From assembly GCA_021397845.1 (NCBI GenBank), contig CM038053.1:81839157-81903156 (forward strand): DNA of 64,000 nucleotides, written 5' to 3'. How positions within the stretch are numbered: the first letter of the stretch is position 1; the number at the start of each line of letters is the position of its first letter. Both the position numbers and the translations under genes were made by a program. The notes under the pieces were generated by a model, which saw only the letters and a list, made by a program, of their open reading frames with translations, made no database searches and was not told the origin of the DNA. Positions 9,089 to 19,611 of the stretch are shown one piece after another. The stretch comes from Areca catechu (Eukaryota; Streptophyta; Magnoliopsida; Arecales; Arecaceae).

Positions 9089-10324
9089 TGATGCGGAAAC
9101 AATGGGAGACATGCTCTAATCAAATTAGTAAAACTCAAATGAAACAAAGCAATAAGATTAGCCATTCAAAGCAAAGAACCTAGATGTAAATAAAGGAAAT
9201 TTGAATGTCACACAAAACCCTGAAATTTGAGAGGATCTTAGTGGTTAGGAAACCACTCAGATTAGAGCTAATTCACCTTACCAATTTTAGATCTGAAAGA
9301 GTTCATAAGAGGGCTTCCAAGCATTAAAGTACTCTCTTGAATAATACACTCAGGGGGGGATTCTGGATGATAAGGAAATTACCCTAGGTAGGTTTCTAGT
9401 TTCTTAGCAAATCCAACCCCTCCTTTGGAACTCAAGAATAAACCCGAGGATCCTATAACAAAATTAGATGGAGGGATTAGGAAGAGAATTTATGATTGGG
9501 ATAAAAGAAATAAAGAAACAAGATGGGAAGAGGTTGTGGAGGTTTGTCTTGAATCTTCCATGGCTCCTTAGCAGGATGACTTTAAGGTTTGTTGTAAAAC
9601 CCTTGTTGCACTAGTTGTTGATGAGGCAACCCTTGGCAAGCTCTTGGAAGATTTCCTCTAAGCCGAATTCATGCAAGATCTTGGAGTGGGGAGGGAGAGT
9701 TGTAGATTACAGGATATCAAAACTTCAAGGCCTCACACCTTACCCTCTCATAGGGTACCAAACATCACAAGCAAGAGAACTTCTTTAGAAAAGAAGGCTA
9801 TTTTCTTCATTCATCATCATATACCCTTTTTACAAAAACCAGGACTCTTATAAGAATTTCTTTGCAGCCTTGTTTGTTTTTGAATTCAAAATGCAACTCC
9901 TAGAAAGGTGGGTCATCCCCATGAATGTAGGAGAGATGGGTGGGGAGGTTGGCCAATTCAAAATTCCTCTTCTTTGGCCAAATTTCCTTGAATTTGAACC
10001 TCCTTGTGATGTGGCAAGGAGGCGGCTTCCATGTGATGATGGCTTCTTTGGTGTGAACCCATGGACCATGCTCCCTTTGACTTTTGACTAGACACTAACC
10101 CTTCATGATTTTGCAATTGAACTGGCCCGAACTTGACTTAAACAAGACTCAATGAAATTTGATTTAAACAGGACTCAATGAGACTTGACTCATGACTCAA
10201 TTTAAAGGAAAACAAATGCAAATTAAATTATTACAGGACTCAAATAAGAACTAAATTATTACAGGACTCCAATAAGACCTAGCTAAGCTTGCTGAAATCT
10301 CTTCTTGTGCCTGGTTCTGCACCA
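9089..10324 (-). repeat. G1 3' LTR
   Basis: On the minus strand it starts TGGTGCAGAACCAGG and ends CATCA. It matches the G1 5' LTR apart from substitutions and short gaps. Just outside, at about 10325-10340, the minus strand reads CCACTAGGGGAGAAT, the polypurine tract. Confidence 0.93.
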
Positions 10325-10340
10325 ATTCTCCCCTAGTGGA

Positions 10341-10946
10341 AGGAACTCGACCTTGTCGAGTAAGGATCAATGTGCTCATGATATCTTTCTAATAGGTCTG
10401 GGTCAATCTGTTGAAGATCCTCTCGGGTGATCCAGGAGTCCTCCGATTCGGGTCATCCTTGCCAACGAACCAGGTACGTTGATAACCTTTATTCCTAGTG
10501 GTAATTACCTGATCATCCAAATTTGTTCAACTCGATCTTTCCGGTCTGGTGGCTTTGCTGGTGGACATTCAGTAAGGTTGCACTCTCAAAATAGGACAAG
10601 GCTCAAAGGCTCACTAGGAATTAATGCCGGTTCTTTATACTCTTTCAGATCAGAAATTTAAAGGTTGAACTAATATCATATTCTGGTGGCAACAATAACA
10701 CGTATGCATTAGGTCCAACTTTCTTAATTATTTTGAAAGGTCCAGCTCCTCGGGCATGTAGTTTCTTCATAGTTCCCGATGGAACCTTTCAGGTCTTAAT
10801 TTAATCATTACAAAATCTCCTTCATTATATTCTTTTGTTCTTTTCCGTGAATTAGCCATATGCTTATATACTTCGTTACTCATTTGAATTTTTTTTCTAA
10901 TTTCTTTATGCAATCTTTAATATGCTGTGCATATGACTCGGCAGAC
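10341..10946 (-). pseudogene. G1 integrase C-terminus and chromodomain
   Basis: The minus strand encodes the end of pol. Visible pieces are a GPFKxIKKVGPNAY-like block near 10720, then SSTFN, ISDLKEYKEPALIPSEP, ECPPAK, and a chromodomain block around 10480-10540 with GYQRTWFVGK. Near 10330-10350 the frame reads TRQGRVPSTRGELV, equivalent to the sequence just before the LTR in N1, N3 and N4. Several frameshifts and stops separate the blocks. In intact chromoviruses this region binds histone marks and steers integration. The assignment rests on colinearity with 19122-19475. Confidence 0.8.
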
Positions 10947-11740
10947 TCAGAAATTCGTGCATATGTGGTAGCGAATAAGATCTAAAGGCTTCCTAGGTTT
11001 GTAACCATGGACCATCTCAAAAGGACTTCTGCCCGTAGACCTATTAACCGAGCCGTTGTAAGCAAATTTGGCACGAGGGAGGAGAAGATCCCAATTACCT
11101 AGATTTTCACCAACTAAGCATCTTAACAGATTCCCTAGGCTTCGATTGACTACCTCAGTTTGTCCATCAGTTTGTGGGTGATAGGCAGTGGAAAATTTCA
11201 GTTTGGTGCCTAGCAAATGCCATAACGTCTTCCAAAAGTAGCTAGTGAACCTAATATCTCGATCAGACACTATGGTTTTAGGTAGCCCATGTAACTTGAC
11301 CACTTTGTCTAGAAAAAGTTTGGCTACCTTGGATGCATCGAATGTTTGCGAACATGGGATGAAATGGACCATTTTTGAGAACCTATCGACCACAACAAAA
11401 ATTGAATCGTGTCTCCTTTGGGTCTTAGGTAAACCTATCACGAAGTCCATGCTCAGGTCCTGCCAGGGACAATCAGGTACAGTAAGGGTGTATAGAGTCC
11501 AGTGTTTTGCTTCTGCTGTTTGGCAACAGCACAAGTTCGACATCTGGCCACTATTTGGCAACTTGTCGTTTCAGTCCTGGCCAATAAAACTGGTCTTCTA
11601 CAGCTAGGATGGTTTTGTTTCCACCAAAATGACCAGCTAAGCCTCCGGCATGGGTTTCCCAAACTAGATGTCCCTTAATGATGTTTTGGGAATACAGAGT
11701 TTGTTTTTCTTTGAATAGGTATCCATCTAAAAGGGTGTAT
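10947..11740 (-). pseudogene. G1 integrase core
   Basis: This is the minus-strand integrase. The zinc-binding part (HFGG, CRTC) lies near 11540-11660. The catalytic core follows: first Asp in LSMDFVIGLP, second in SDRDIRF, Glu in QTEVVNRS. It ends in KFAYNGSVNRSTGRSPFEMV. The main 204-codon frame (10947-11561) is open, while the zinc finger falls in another frame, so at least one frameshift exists. The YFWKTLWHLLG block between the second Asp and the Glu is the point at which all non-autonomous relatives resume homology. The domain would catalyse strand transfer of the cDNA into chromosomal DNA. Confidence 0.92.
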
Positions 11741-11902
11741 TCACTATGATCAGAGGATGGTCCTTATTTTAAAGCCTGAAAAATTTCACTAAAGTCTAGA
11801 CAGGTGTCATATTCATCCTTAATTCTTTCAAAACCCATGACTTTAGTGCTAATTGAATTTATAAACAAGGCTTTACGACTCAAAGCATCAGCAACCTTAT
11901 TT

Positions 11903-12442
11903 TCAGTTCCGGCACGGTGTTTTCAGGATGAAAGTGTAGGCTTGGATGAACTCTACCCACTTGGCGTGCCTAGGATTCAGTTTCTTCTGGGAGCTTAGAA
12001 ATCTAAGGGCTTCGTGATCAAAAAAGAGGACAAACTCTTGCGGTATCAGATAGTGTCTCCAATATCTCAAAGCCTGGACTACCGCATACAACTCTTTATC
12101 ATATGTTGAATATCTCGCACTAGTCTCATTAAACTTTTCACTAAAAAATGCCACTAGATGATTCTCTTGACTTAATACTCCTCCAATACCTACTCCAGAG
12201 GCATCACAAGCTACCTCGAAAATTTTAGAAAAATCCGGCAATCTTAAGATAGGTGCTTGTGTCATCTTTTTCTTAATATCTAGGAAGGCTTTGTCAGCTG
12301 CTTTTGTCCATTCAAAACTTCCCTTCCGAATACAATTCGTTATCGGGGCAACAATGGAGCTAAATCCTCTAATAAATCTCCTATAGAATGTGGCCAATCC
12401 ATGGAAGCTACGAACATCATGAACGGTTTTGGGACGGGCCAT
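11903..12442 (-). pseudogene. G1 RNase H (with RT thumb)
   Basis: An open 179-codon minus-strand frame carries the RT connection (FHGLATFYRRFIRGFS) followed by RNase H. Catalytic-type residues sit in EVACDASGVGIGG, the Glu in YDKELYAVVQALRYWRHYL, and the Asp in LFFDHEALRFL. This is ordinary Ty3/gypsy RNase H, which removes RNA from the hybrid during cDNA synthesis. The neighbouring RT is in other frames. The sequence between 11741 and 11902 continues to the integrase zinc finger in broken frames. Confidence 0.92.
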
Positions 12443-13207
12443 TCAACTATGGATCTTATCTTATCAGGATCGGCTGAAACTCCATCAGGGGTGACAATGA
12501 AACCTAGGAAGGTAACTCTTTGGGTCATGAATTCACATTTCTTTAAATTATCATAGAGTTCTCTTTCCTAAGGCTGTACAGACTTGTCTAAGATGGTCCA
12601 CATGGTTTTCTTTGGTCCTACTATATATTAAGATATCATCAAAATATACCACCATAAATTTCCCATGAAGCTCGTAGGACCTGGGTCATCATCCTCATAA
12701 ATGTACTCGGTGCATTGGTTAATCCAAAGGCATTACTACCCATTCATATAACCCGTCCTTAGTTTTGAATGCTGTTTTCCATTCATCCCCTGGTCTAATT
12801 CTAACCTGGTGATAGCCGCTCTTCAGTCAATCTTAGAAAACACATTTGCGCCGGCCATCATGTCCAACATATCATCCAAACGGGGGATGGAAATCTATAT
12901 TTCACCATAATTTTGTTTATGGCATGACTATCGATGCACATTCTCCACGTGCCATCCTTCTTAGGGGTTAGGAGTGCAGGTACTGCACAGGGGCTCAGAC
13001 TTTCTTTGATGAATCCTTTTCTAGAAGGTCCCATACTTGTCGTTGCAATTCTAAGTGTTCGGTAGGGTTCATCCTATAGTGAGGTAAGTTGGGTAGGGTG
13101 GCTCCAGGGACTAAATCTATAGCGTGCTGAATATTCCTTAATGGTGGTAAGTGATCAGGTAAGTCTTTAGGAAAGACATCTTTAAATTCCTCTAACAATT
13201 TGATCAC
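12443..13207 (-). pseudogene. G1 reverse transcriptase
   Basis: The minus strand starts with EFKDVFPKDLPDHLPPL (near 13190) and proceeds through blocks such as TPKKDGTWRMCIDS and YRFPIPRLDDMLD. The catalytic YFDD is at 12635-12646, inside KFMVVYFDDILIYSRTKENH, and a final QRVTFLGFIVTPDGVSADP follows. Frames change repeatedly, and a stop-rich stretch near 12750-12800 interrupts the palm domain. The YFDD motif itself is intact. The domain would copy element RNA into DNA within particles. Confidence 0.9.
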
Positions 13208-13247
13208 TTCCTTAGGTGTTTTCTACAAGTTTTGACTTTGGGTTTCC

Positions 13248-13830
13248 TTAACAGTTAGCATCCAAATGGGTGAACCTCCATTGATTTCTTGTTCTAATTC
13301 TTTTGCATTTATTAGGTTCAATCCCGGTCTCTTGTCTTTCAGTTGCTCGACCCTCTCTTAGTGTTGTTCTTAGGCTAGTAGGGTGAATGACAATTTTCTT
13401 GTCATTAAAAGTGAAGGCACATGAATTTGATCGACCAAAAATGGTCGCATCATGATCAAATAGCCATGGCCTGCCTAGGATGATGCTACTTACTCCCATA
13501 GGGAGCACATCACACCAGATCTTTTCCTGATAGGATTGGAATTAGATCTGGACCTGACATCTAAATTTGATAGGTATCGAGGTAGCATCTATCCATGAAA
13601 CTTTGTAGGGGTTGGGATGAGGGACAGTGGTTTAATCCTAGACTCTTGGCTGCACTTGTTGAAATTGCATTGACACAGCTACCACTATCAATTATGATTT
13701 TACAAACTTTCTCCCCTATCTTGACAAAAGTCTGTAGGATACTAGTCCTTCGCCAATCTTCTTGTACCTTATTTTGGGTCAAAATACATCTGACGACTCC
13801 TAGCATTTTGATGAGTCAATAATCTCTTCA
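13248..13830 (-). pseudogene. G1 aspartic protease
   Basis: The minus strand has the retroviral-type protease active site DSGSCVNAIST near 13700, within VKIGEKVCKIIIDSGS. Further on comes SSIILGRPWLFDHDA near 13470, the ILGRPWL end block of plant gypsy proteases. The two halves are in different frames with a stop between, so the protease is inactive. It would cleave the Gag-Pol chain. It follows gag and precedes RT, as in other Ty3/gypsy elements. None of the non-autonomous relatives in the window keeps this domain. Confidence 0.88.
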
Positions 13831-15068
13831 TCCCCTTCATACTCATCCTAAACAATTATCGGCCTGATATACTTTTTCCACACAATCTGCTAAGGGCTCT
13901 ATGGGCTCAGATTCATTTTCCTCTACTGCTCCTATGTTAAAGGCTCTATTTGGACAGTTGCTAGCATAGTGACCTACCTTTTGACATTTGAAGCATGCAT
14001 TCGGATTCCTTTGGACTTCAGGTGCTTTCCCTTTATCATCTCTTCGGGTCTGAGGGTGTTGTAATTGGGTCGATTATACCTTAACTGGTTTTGTCCTGGT
14101 TGCTGACTAGAAACACTAGGCCTAGGGGCTTCAGGTCGACGAAAAACTGGACCCCTATGGAATCGTTCTGCATCACATACTATCTGGTATGCTAGCTCCA
14201 AATCATGGACTTCGCTCATGAATAATTCTTTCTGGATTTCCTCTCTAAGTCTGGCTCTAAACCTAGACAAAGTCACTGACTCTGATTCATCGACATTGTA
14301 TCTCATTACGAACTCATCGAACTTTGCAATGTACTCAGCCACACTTTTGTTCCCTTGTGTCAGTCTCTACCATTAATCTAACAATCTCTGATGGTAGGAC
14401 ATAGGAAGGTATTTCTCTCTTAACCTAAGTTTCATTGCTCTCCAAGTTACTATAGGGACATCTCCTCTTTGTCTAGCTAGTCTCTCAACATTTTTCCAAT
14501 GTAACCTAGCTTGACGCACAAGTTTAAGCTTTGCAAATTTACACTTCCTATCCTCACTCATCTCATACCAGTCAAAGTACTGGTCCATCTCACCTTCCCA
14601 ATCAATGTAGATTTTGGGATCTAATATTCCATCGAAGGTGGGGGCTTCAAACCTAATGTTCTTCAAGGTTCGATCATCTTGGTCCAATTGGCTGGGTGTG
14701 GGTCTCCTAGGATTTGGTTCATAGATTCGATTAGGATCATGCTCTCGAAAAAGGCGTTGTCTTGGGATCATTCTAGGGTTGGCTGGTGTCTCAAATTCAG
14801 GCTCAGGGTCTAGCTCATTCTGGGCATCTTGATTTCCTCCAGGGGTTCTAGACTCTAGTCGGTCAAGCCTAGCAGTAATGTGGGACATTTGCTTTCTCAT
14901 GCTCTGGTTGTTTTGGGCCAACTGATCAGTCAAATTTTGGTTGAGTTGGGCCATTTGGTCATTTAGGGATTTCATCAGGGTTTCAAGATTCGGGTCCATG
15001 GCTACACTGGATTGGGTTTGGACTCGTGAATATGAAGCTCCTGATCTAGTTTTCATGAAATAATGCAC
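13831..15068 (-). pseudogene. G1 gag with zinc knuckle
   Basis: Minus-strand gag. MKTRSGASY (near 15053) is the conserved start. A coiled-coil-like region follows (LETLMKSLNDQMAQLNQNLT), then the capsid domain (APTFDGILDPKIYIDWEGEM, KFAKLKLVRQARLHWKNVER, KLRLREKYLPMSYHQR). A second frame starts near 14342 with YIAKFDEFVMRYNV. The zinc knuckle CFKCQKVGHYASNC lies at about 13945-13990. One frameshift near 14355 and later stops break the gene. Gag forms the particle and binds the genomic RNA. The initiator could be MHYFMKTRSG or MKTRSG; the latter is conserved across the family. Confidence 0.9.
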
Positions 15069-16129
15069 TCAAACCAAGACAACTAAGGCTCCTAAACCTA
15101 GAGCATAATTTAGAGATCTAATTAAAAGGACCAACTAGCTAGTAGTAACTTATGTGACTTGGCCAGGTAGGTGAAAGGGGAGTGGAGGTCCCTGTTTTGC
15201 CAATCCTTAGACACCAATCTGAGATTGGCCAGGTAGGCGGACCAACCCATAAGCCCTAATGCACCAATCCTAGACACCAAGCCCGTAAGCACACACCAAT
15301 TAGTTGACACAATTAACTTGACCCAAATCTGAACCCGACCCGTTGTGTCCCTAACCCACTAGGGTAATTAGATCTAATTGATTTTTTTAAGGGATTGGGA
15401 TCGAGATGACGGGTTGTGGTTTTGGGCTAAGGACAGGTGATTAATTCCTGTCCCCATGTCATAATGATGCCCTTAATTGATTTATCATGAGATGATGCAA
15501 AACATACATATAAATCCTAATCTCAGCAGTAGAAATATTGTGTGTTGCAGTTCAAAGTGGGGCTGAGAAGTGCTGTGTAACAGTTTCAAAAAAATTGAAA
15601 AATTCACAGAAGATTGATAACTGATAGAGGATATCCATATGAAAGGAATTAGAAGATAAAATCTATACTGTGCTGAGCAGATCATTAAAGTTAAACAATG
15701 TGAAAAGGATCAGAACAGAACATACAGGAATTTCAGCAATAGTGATGGAATGCAGTAATTTTCATTTTTTTGTGATTTTTTTCTGATGATGAAATTTAGT
15801 ATGGTGACAACTAACTTGAAATGGAACAAGAAAAAAATGTTTCAATGCAAAATGCACTAATTTCCTTTGGAGTTGCAGGCGGATTACAGTCAGCCTGCAC
15901 ATGTTTACAGCAAGCAGGGAAATCAGACCTACATAGATTTCTTCTATGTGGTCAATGAGCAATAACCAAGATAGGACAACCTTACACTATAAGGATGCAC
16001 CTTATAGTAGGACAACCTGATTTCACCTTGGTATTATGATGCAAAGATTTGCTATAATCTTATAGCACAATAGAAAATATCATGCAAACCAGAAAACAGG
16101 TTTTTAACTATGATGCTCTAATCTAACCG
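15069..16129 (-). other. G1 5' leader (untranslated)
   Basis: This lies between the primer site and gag, with no protein seen. The gag-proximal part (15150-15440) is conserved with the leaders of N1 and E1, including the hairpin module. The rest is AT-rich. Confidence 0.75.
15155..15290 (-). promoter_or_regulatory. Leader hairpin module, G1 copy
   Basis: On the minus strand: TTGGTGTCTAGGATTGG (near 15265), then ACCTGGCCAATCT paired with AGATTGGTGTCTAAGG (arms at 15214-15220 and 15222-15228), then a second CACCTACCTGGCCAA near 15163. This is the clearest chromovirus copy of the module that also occurs in the copia leader. Confidence 0.65.
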
Positions 16130-16141
16130 GCTCTGATACCA
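16130..16141 (-). promoter_or_regulatory. G1 primer-binding site (initiator Met tRNA)
   Basis: The minus strand reads TGGTATCAGAGC, two bases inside the LTR edge at 16144. Confidence 0.93.
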
Positions 16142-16143
16142 AA

Positions 16144-18710
16144 TGATGTGGAAAACAATGGGAATGACATGCTCTTAATCAAATTAGTAAAACTAAAATG
16201 AAAACAAAGCAATAAGAGTTAGCCATTCTGGTGGGGCACCAGCTCAGAAAGAAGAAGCTTCAACTAATACCAAGTTCTTTATGGATTGAGACTAGGAACT
16301 CAAGTCTCGTATGAGTCCTGCATGTTTATTGAGTCCTGTTTATTTTCTTTTGGAATTTTAAAGTTCAATTAGATTTCAATCAAGAGTTCAATTAGAGTCA
16401 TTTGGCTTTGTACTGAGTCAAGTTCAAGAGCTACTTGAAATTGGGCCAGACCAGCTTTACTTGGAATGCCACATCATCATGGACCACCAGTGCCAACTCA
16501 TCACCAGAGGATGTCACATCACCTTTGCCATGTCATCTCCAAGGGGCGCCATGGAGAAGGATGCGCCATGTCACCATGCCACCTTGCCATGCCACATCAT
16601 TGCCACCTCACCTGCCATGTCACATCATTCAAATTTTAAATTACATGAAAGCTACAAGTGGTCGACCAAGGAATGTTTTCAAATTCAAAGGAGGTCGGCC
16701 AACTCCATCCACAAATCATGCAACCAGCTCCACCAAATCCTCCACATTCCATGTAACCCTCCACCAAATCCTCTACCAAATCCTCCACATTTCATGTAAC
16801 CCCCCCTAATATTTCTCCATGATATGGGGAATTTCAAATTGATTGAAAGGCCATTAAAAGCCTCTTGTACGCCCATGGTAAAAGGAGCTTTTTTGGATGA
16901 AATGAAATTTAAGTGAAGTAGTAGTTGAAGAAGGTGTTTTTTTGGTAGTATCCTCTTGTTTTCTTTGGGTGTGTTTGATTCTCTCTTCTCAAGCTTTCAA
17001 GTGTCCAACGCCAACATCCACCTCTAGGGATCCATGCCTCCATCGAAGTTTCCTTGCCTGTTTGGTTTCTCTGTTTTGATATCTTTCAAATTGGTCCCAG
17101 TCTAACCCGTTCATTGTGCAGGATCCTTCTACGATTCGGAGTTCAAGAAAGGGTTCTCTTGCCAAAGATCAATGTTGAATGAAACTAGTTTCTTTGGAAT
17201 GCCAATCTTCCACTTCAGGTGTAGTTCGTCTAAGAGATTCAATGGATCTACCAGGGAGTGATCATCTTGGGTAAATAACACCTCCTAATCTCTTAAGTCT
17301 GAGTTATTGAAGATCGTTGCTAAGGTTTAAATTCAATATTCATTAGCCCTAATCTTCTCTAGGATTTAAATAACTACATCGCAGTGTAAGTTTCAAATTT
17401 CAGTGCTCCTTCATAGCTTTACCTTAGTACTTTTGACCTGAAATTTAGTACCTGTTAATAGGCTTCATTGCTCTCATTTCTCAATCCATCATTTAGATTG
17501 CATTCTCATCATCGCCGTGTCACATTCAAAGCAAAGAACCTAGATGTAAATAAAGGAAATTCTGAAATGTCATACAAAACCCTGAAATTTGTTCTATTCA
17601 AGATAATTAAGAGAGAAGGATCTTAGTGGTTAGGAAACCACTCAGATTAGAGCTAATTCACCTTACCAATTTCAGATCTGAAAGAGTTCATAAGAGGGCT
17701 TCCAGGCATTAAACTACTCTTTTGAATAACACACTCAGGGGGGGATTCTGGATGATAAGGAAATTACCCTAGGTAGGTTTCTAGTTCTTAGCAAATCCAA
17801 CCTCCTTCTTTGGAACTCAAGAATAAACCCGGGGATCCTACAACAAAATTAGATGGAGGGATTAGGAAGAGAATTTATGATTGGGATAAAAGAAATAAAG
17901 AAACAATGGGAAGAGGTTGTGGGGTTTGTCTTGAATCTTCCATAGCTCCTTAGCAGGATGACTTAAGGTTTGTTGTAGAAACCCTTGTTGCACTAGTTGT
18001 TGATGAGGCAACCCTTGGCAAGCTCTTGGAAGATTTTCTCTAAGCCAAATTCATGCAAGATCTTGGAGTGGAGAGGGAGAGTTATAGATTACAGGATATC
18101 AAAACTTCAAGCCTCACACCTTACCCTCTCATAGGGTACAAAACATCACAAGCAAGAGAACTTCTTTGGAAAAGAAAGGCTATTTTCTTCATTCATCATC
18201 ATCTACCCTTTTTACAAAAACCAGGACTCTTATAAGAATTTCTTTGCAGCCTTGTTTGTTTTTGAATTCAAAATGCAACTCCTAGAAAGGTGGGTCATCC
18301 CCATGAATGTTGGAGAGATGGGTGGGGAGGTTGGCTAATTCAAAATTCCCTCTTCTTTGGCCAAATTTCCTTGAATTTGAACCTCCTTGTGATGTGGCAA
18401 GGAGGTGACTTCCATGTGATGATGTGGCTTCTTGGTGGTGAACCCATGGATCATGATCCCTTTGACTTTTGACTAGACACTAACCTTCATGATTTTGCAA
18501 TTGGACTGGCCCGAACTTGACTTAAACAAGACTCAATGAAATTTGATTTAAACAGGACTCAATGAGACTTGACTCATGACTCAATTTAAAAGAAACAAAT
18601 GCGAAATTAAATTATTACAGGACTTAAATAAGAACTAAATTATTACAGGACTCAAATAAGAACCTAGCTAAGCTTGCTGAAATCTCTTCTTGTGCCTGGT
18701 GTCCGCACCA
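16144..18710 (-). repeat. G1 5' LTR, interrupted by a solo LTR
   Basis: The LTR occupies 16144-16228 and 17528-18710 once the solo LTR and one CATTC are removed (about 1268 bp). It begins on the minus strand TGGTGCGGACACCAGGC at 18710. It matches the 3' LTR at 9089-10324 with short gaps and substitutions. Confidence 0.93.
16229..17522 (+). mobile_element. Solo LTR D1 inside the G1 LTR
   Basis: A 1294-bp plus-strand LTR begins TGGTGGGGCACC and ends GTGTCA. It is flanked by a perfect CATTC duplication (16224-16228 and 17523-17527), and the G1 LTR reads straight through when it is removed. No internal region remains, as expected after LTR-LTR recombination. It belongs to the same subfamily as the solo LTR at 23288-24519. 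Confidence 0.93.
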
Positions 18711-18715
18711 AACAT

Positions 18716-18976
18716 CCACACATTAAGGTCAGTCTCTTAAACTTTGAACCAGACCCTGAGTCTCCTTTCTATTCCCTACCTTTCCCTGAGCCTTCTCATA
18801 TCTCTAGAGCCATGAGGTTACTTTTTATTGAGATTACCATAATGCGTGACTCCTTAGAGCCCATCCCTTTTGCCCTCTACTTCTGGTATACTTTATGGCA
18901 TTTGCTAGGGATCCTTAATAATTTTTCTTGTGCATACCAGACCATGGTCAAACCTAGAGAGTCAATAATCTGTTAG
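18716..18976 (+). pseudogene. N1 conserved LPFPEPS segment and integrase core remnant
   Basis: This is the continuation of N1 after G1. A frame (from 18674 in the present sequence) carries PDPESPFYSLPFPEPSHISR and then LYFWYTLWHLLG and NFSCAY. The first block recurs in E1, N3 and N4 and not in G1. The second corresponds to integrase core residues between the second Asp and the Glu. It ends in a stop after VKPRESIIC, a terminus also seen in N3 (VKPRESIVC). The two copies therefore share both the deletion and the stop, which points to a family feature and not to random decay of one copy. Confidence 0.7.
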
Positions 18977-19079
18977 GTTTAGGCCCTAGAGAGTCAATAA
19001 AATTTTGTTCTATAGGAATGCATCGTTTAGTCTGCATTTTGCATCATGCATTAAGTATAAATTTTAAAATAATGGCTGA

Positions 19080-19605
19080 TTCCAGAAACAAGCCAAAGAG
19101 TTTGAAATTGGGGATTCTGTAATGATTAGGCTTAGGCCTGAACAGTTTCCACCCGGAACCGTTAAGAAACTTCATGCTCGTGGAGCTGGCCCCTTTAGAG
19201 TGATAAAGAGAGTTGGCCCTAATGCCTACGTTCTTGAGCTACCCCTGAATTATAGCATTAGCTCGACTTTCAATATCTCAGACTTAGTCGAGTACAGGGA
19301 ACCAGCAAACATACCTAGTGAGCCATTTGGGCTTGACCTTTCTTTTAAGAGTGAACCCAAACCTGAGTGTCCACCTCCAATTATACGTGAGAGAGGAGAG
19401 CGGATCGAGCATGTCCTAGATGACCAAGCTATCACTACCCAGGGCAAAGGTTATCAATGTTTCTTAGTTCGATAGCAAGGCCATTTTAGTTCGATGACTC
19501 GTGGATTACCCGGGAGGACTTGCAGTGCCTCGATCCCGACCTTTTAGAGGAGTACCTAAGCCAACTCAACTCTTACTCGACAGGGTCGAGTTCCTCCCAT
19601 CCCGG
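19080..19605 (+). CDS. N1 IN C-terminus with chromodomain, largely open
   Basis: An open 117-codon frame (19122-19475) reads MIRLRPEQFPPGTVKKLHAR, then GAGPFRVIKRVGPNAYVLEL (GPY/F-type block), SSTFNISDLVEYREP, and a chromodomain start GERIEHVLDDQAITTQGKGY. A frameshift near 19470 moves the rest (DDSWITREDL type) to another frame, ending at RVEFLPSRENW just before the 3' LTR. In full elements this part follows the integrase core. Here it is preceded only by untranslated sequence (18977-19079) after a stop, so it would need its own start. Of the copies in the window this is the best preserved one. Keeping it in an element without its own integrase core is unusual. Confidence 0.75.
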
Positions 19606-19611
19606 GAGAAC
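19601..19611 (+). promoter_or_regulatory. N1 polypurine tract
   Basis: CCCGGGAGAAC directly abuts the 3' LTR. N3 (30008-30019) and X have the same CCCGGGAGAAT phrase, and this is the plus-strand priming site. Confidence 0.8.

Larger units (their letters stand above)
9089..18710 (-). mobile_element. G1: complete, decayed autonomous-type chromovirus
   Basis: G1 lies on the minus strand with LTRs at 9089-10324 (1236 bp) and 16144-18710 (about 1268 bp once a nested solo LTR is removed). It has a perfect AACAT duplication (9084-9088 and 18711-18715) inside N1. Domain order is gag with zinc knuckle, protease, RT, RNase H, integrase, chromodomain, which is Ty3/gypsy order. Stops and frameshifts affect most domains. 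It is the only element in the window with all chromovirus domains, and so serves as the reference for the non-autonomous family. Confidence 0.95.

Noticed and set aside
16435..16809. Frames of 112-124 codons in solo LTR D1
   Set aside because: Cys/His/Pro-rich translations of CCAC-rich LTR sequence; overlapping frames, no homology recognised, and the position is LTR U3.
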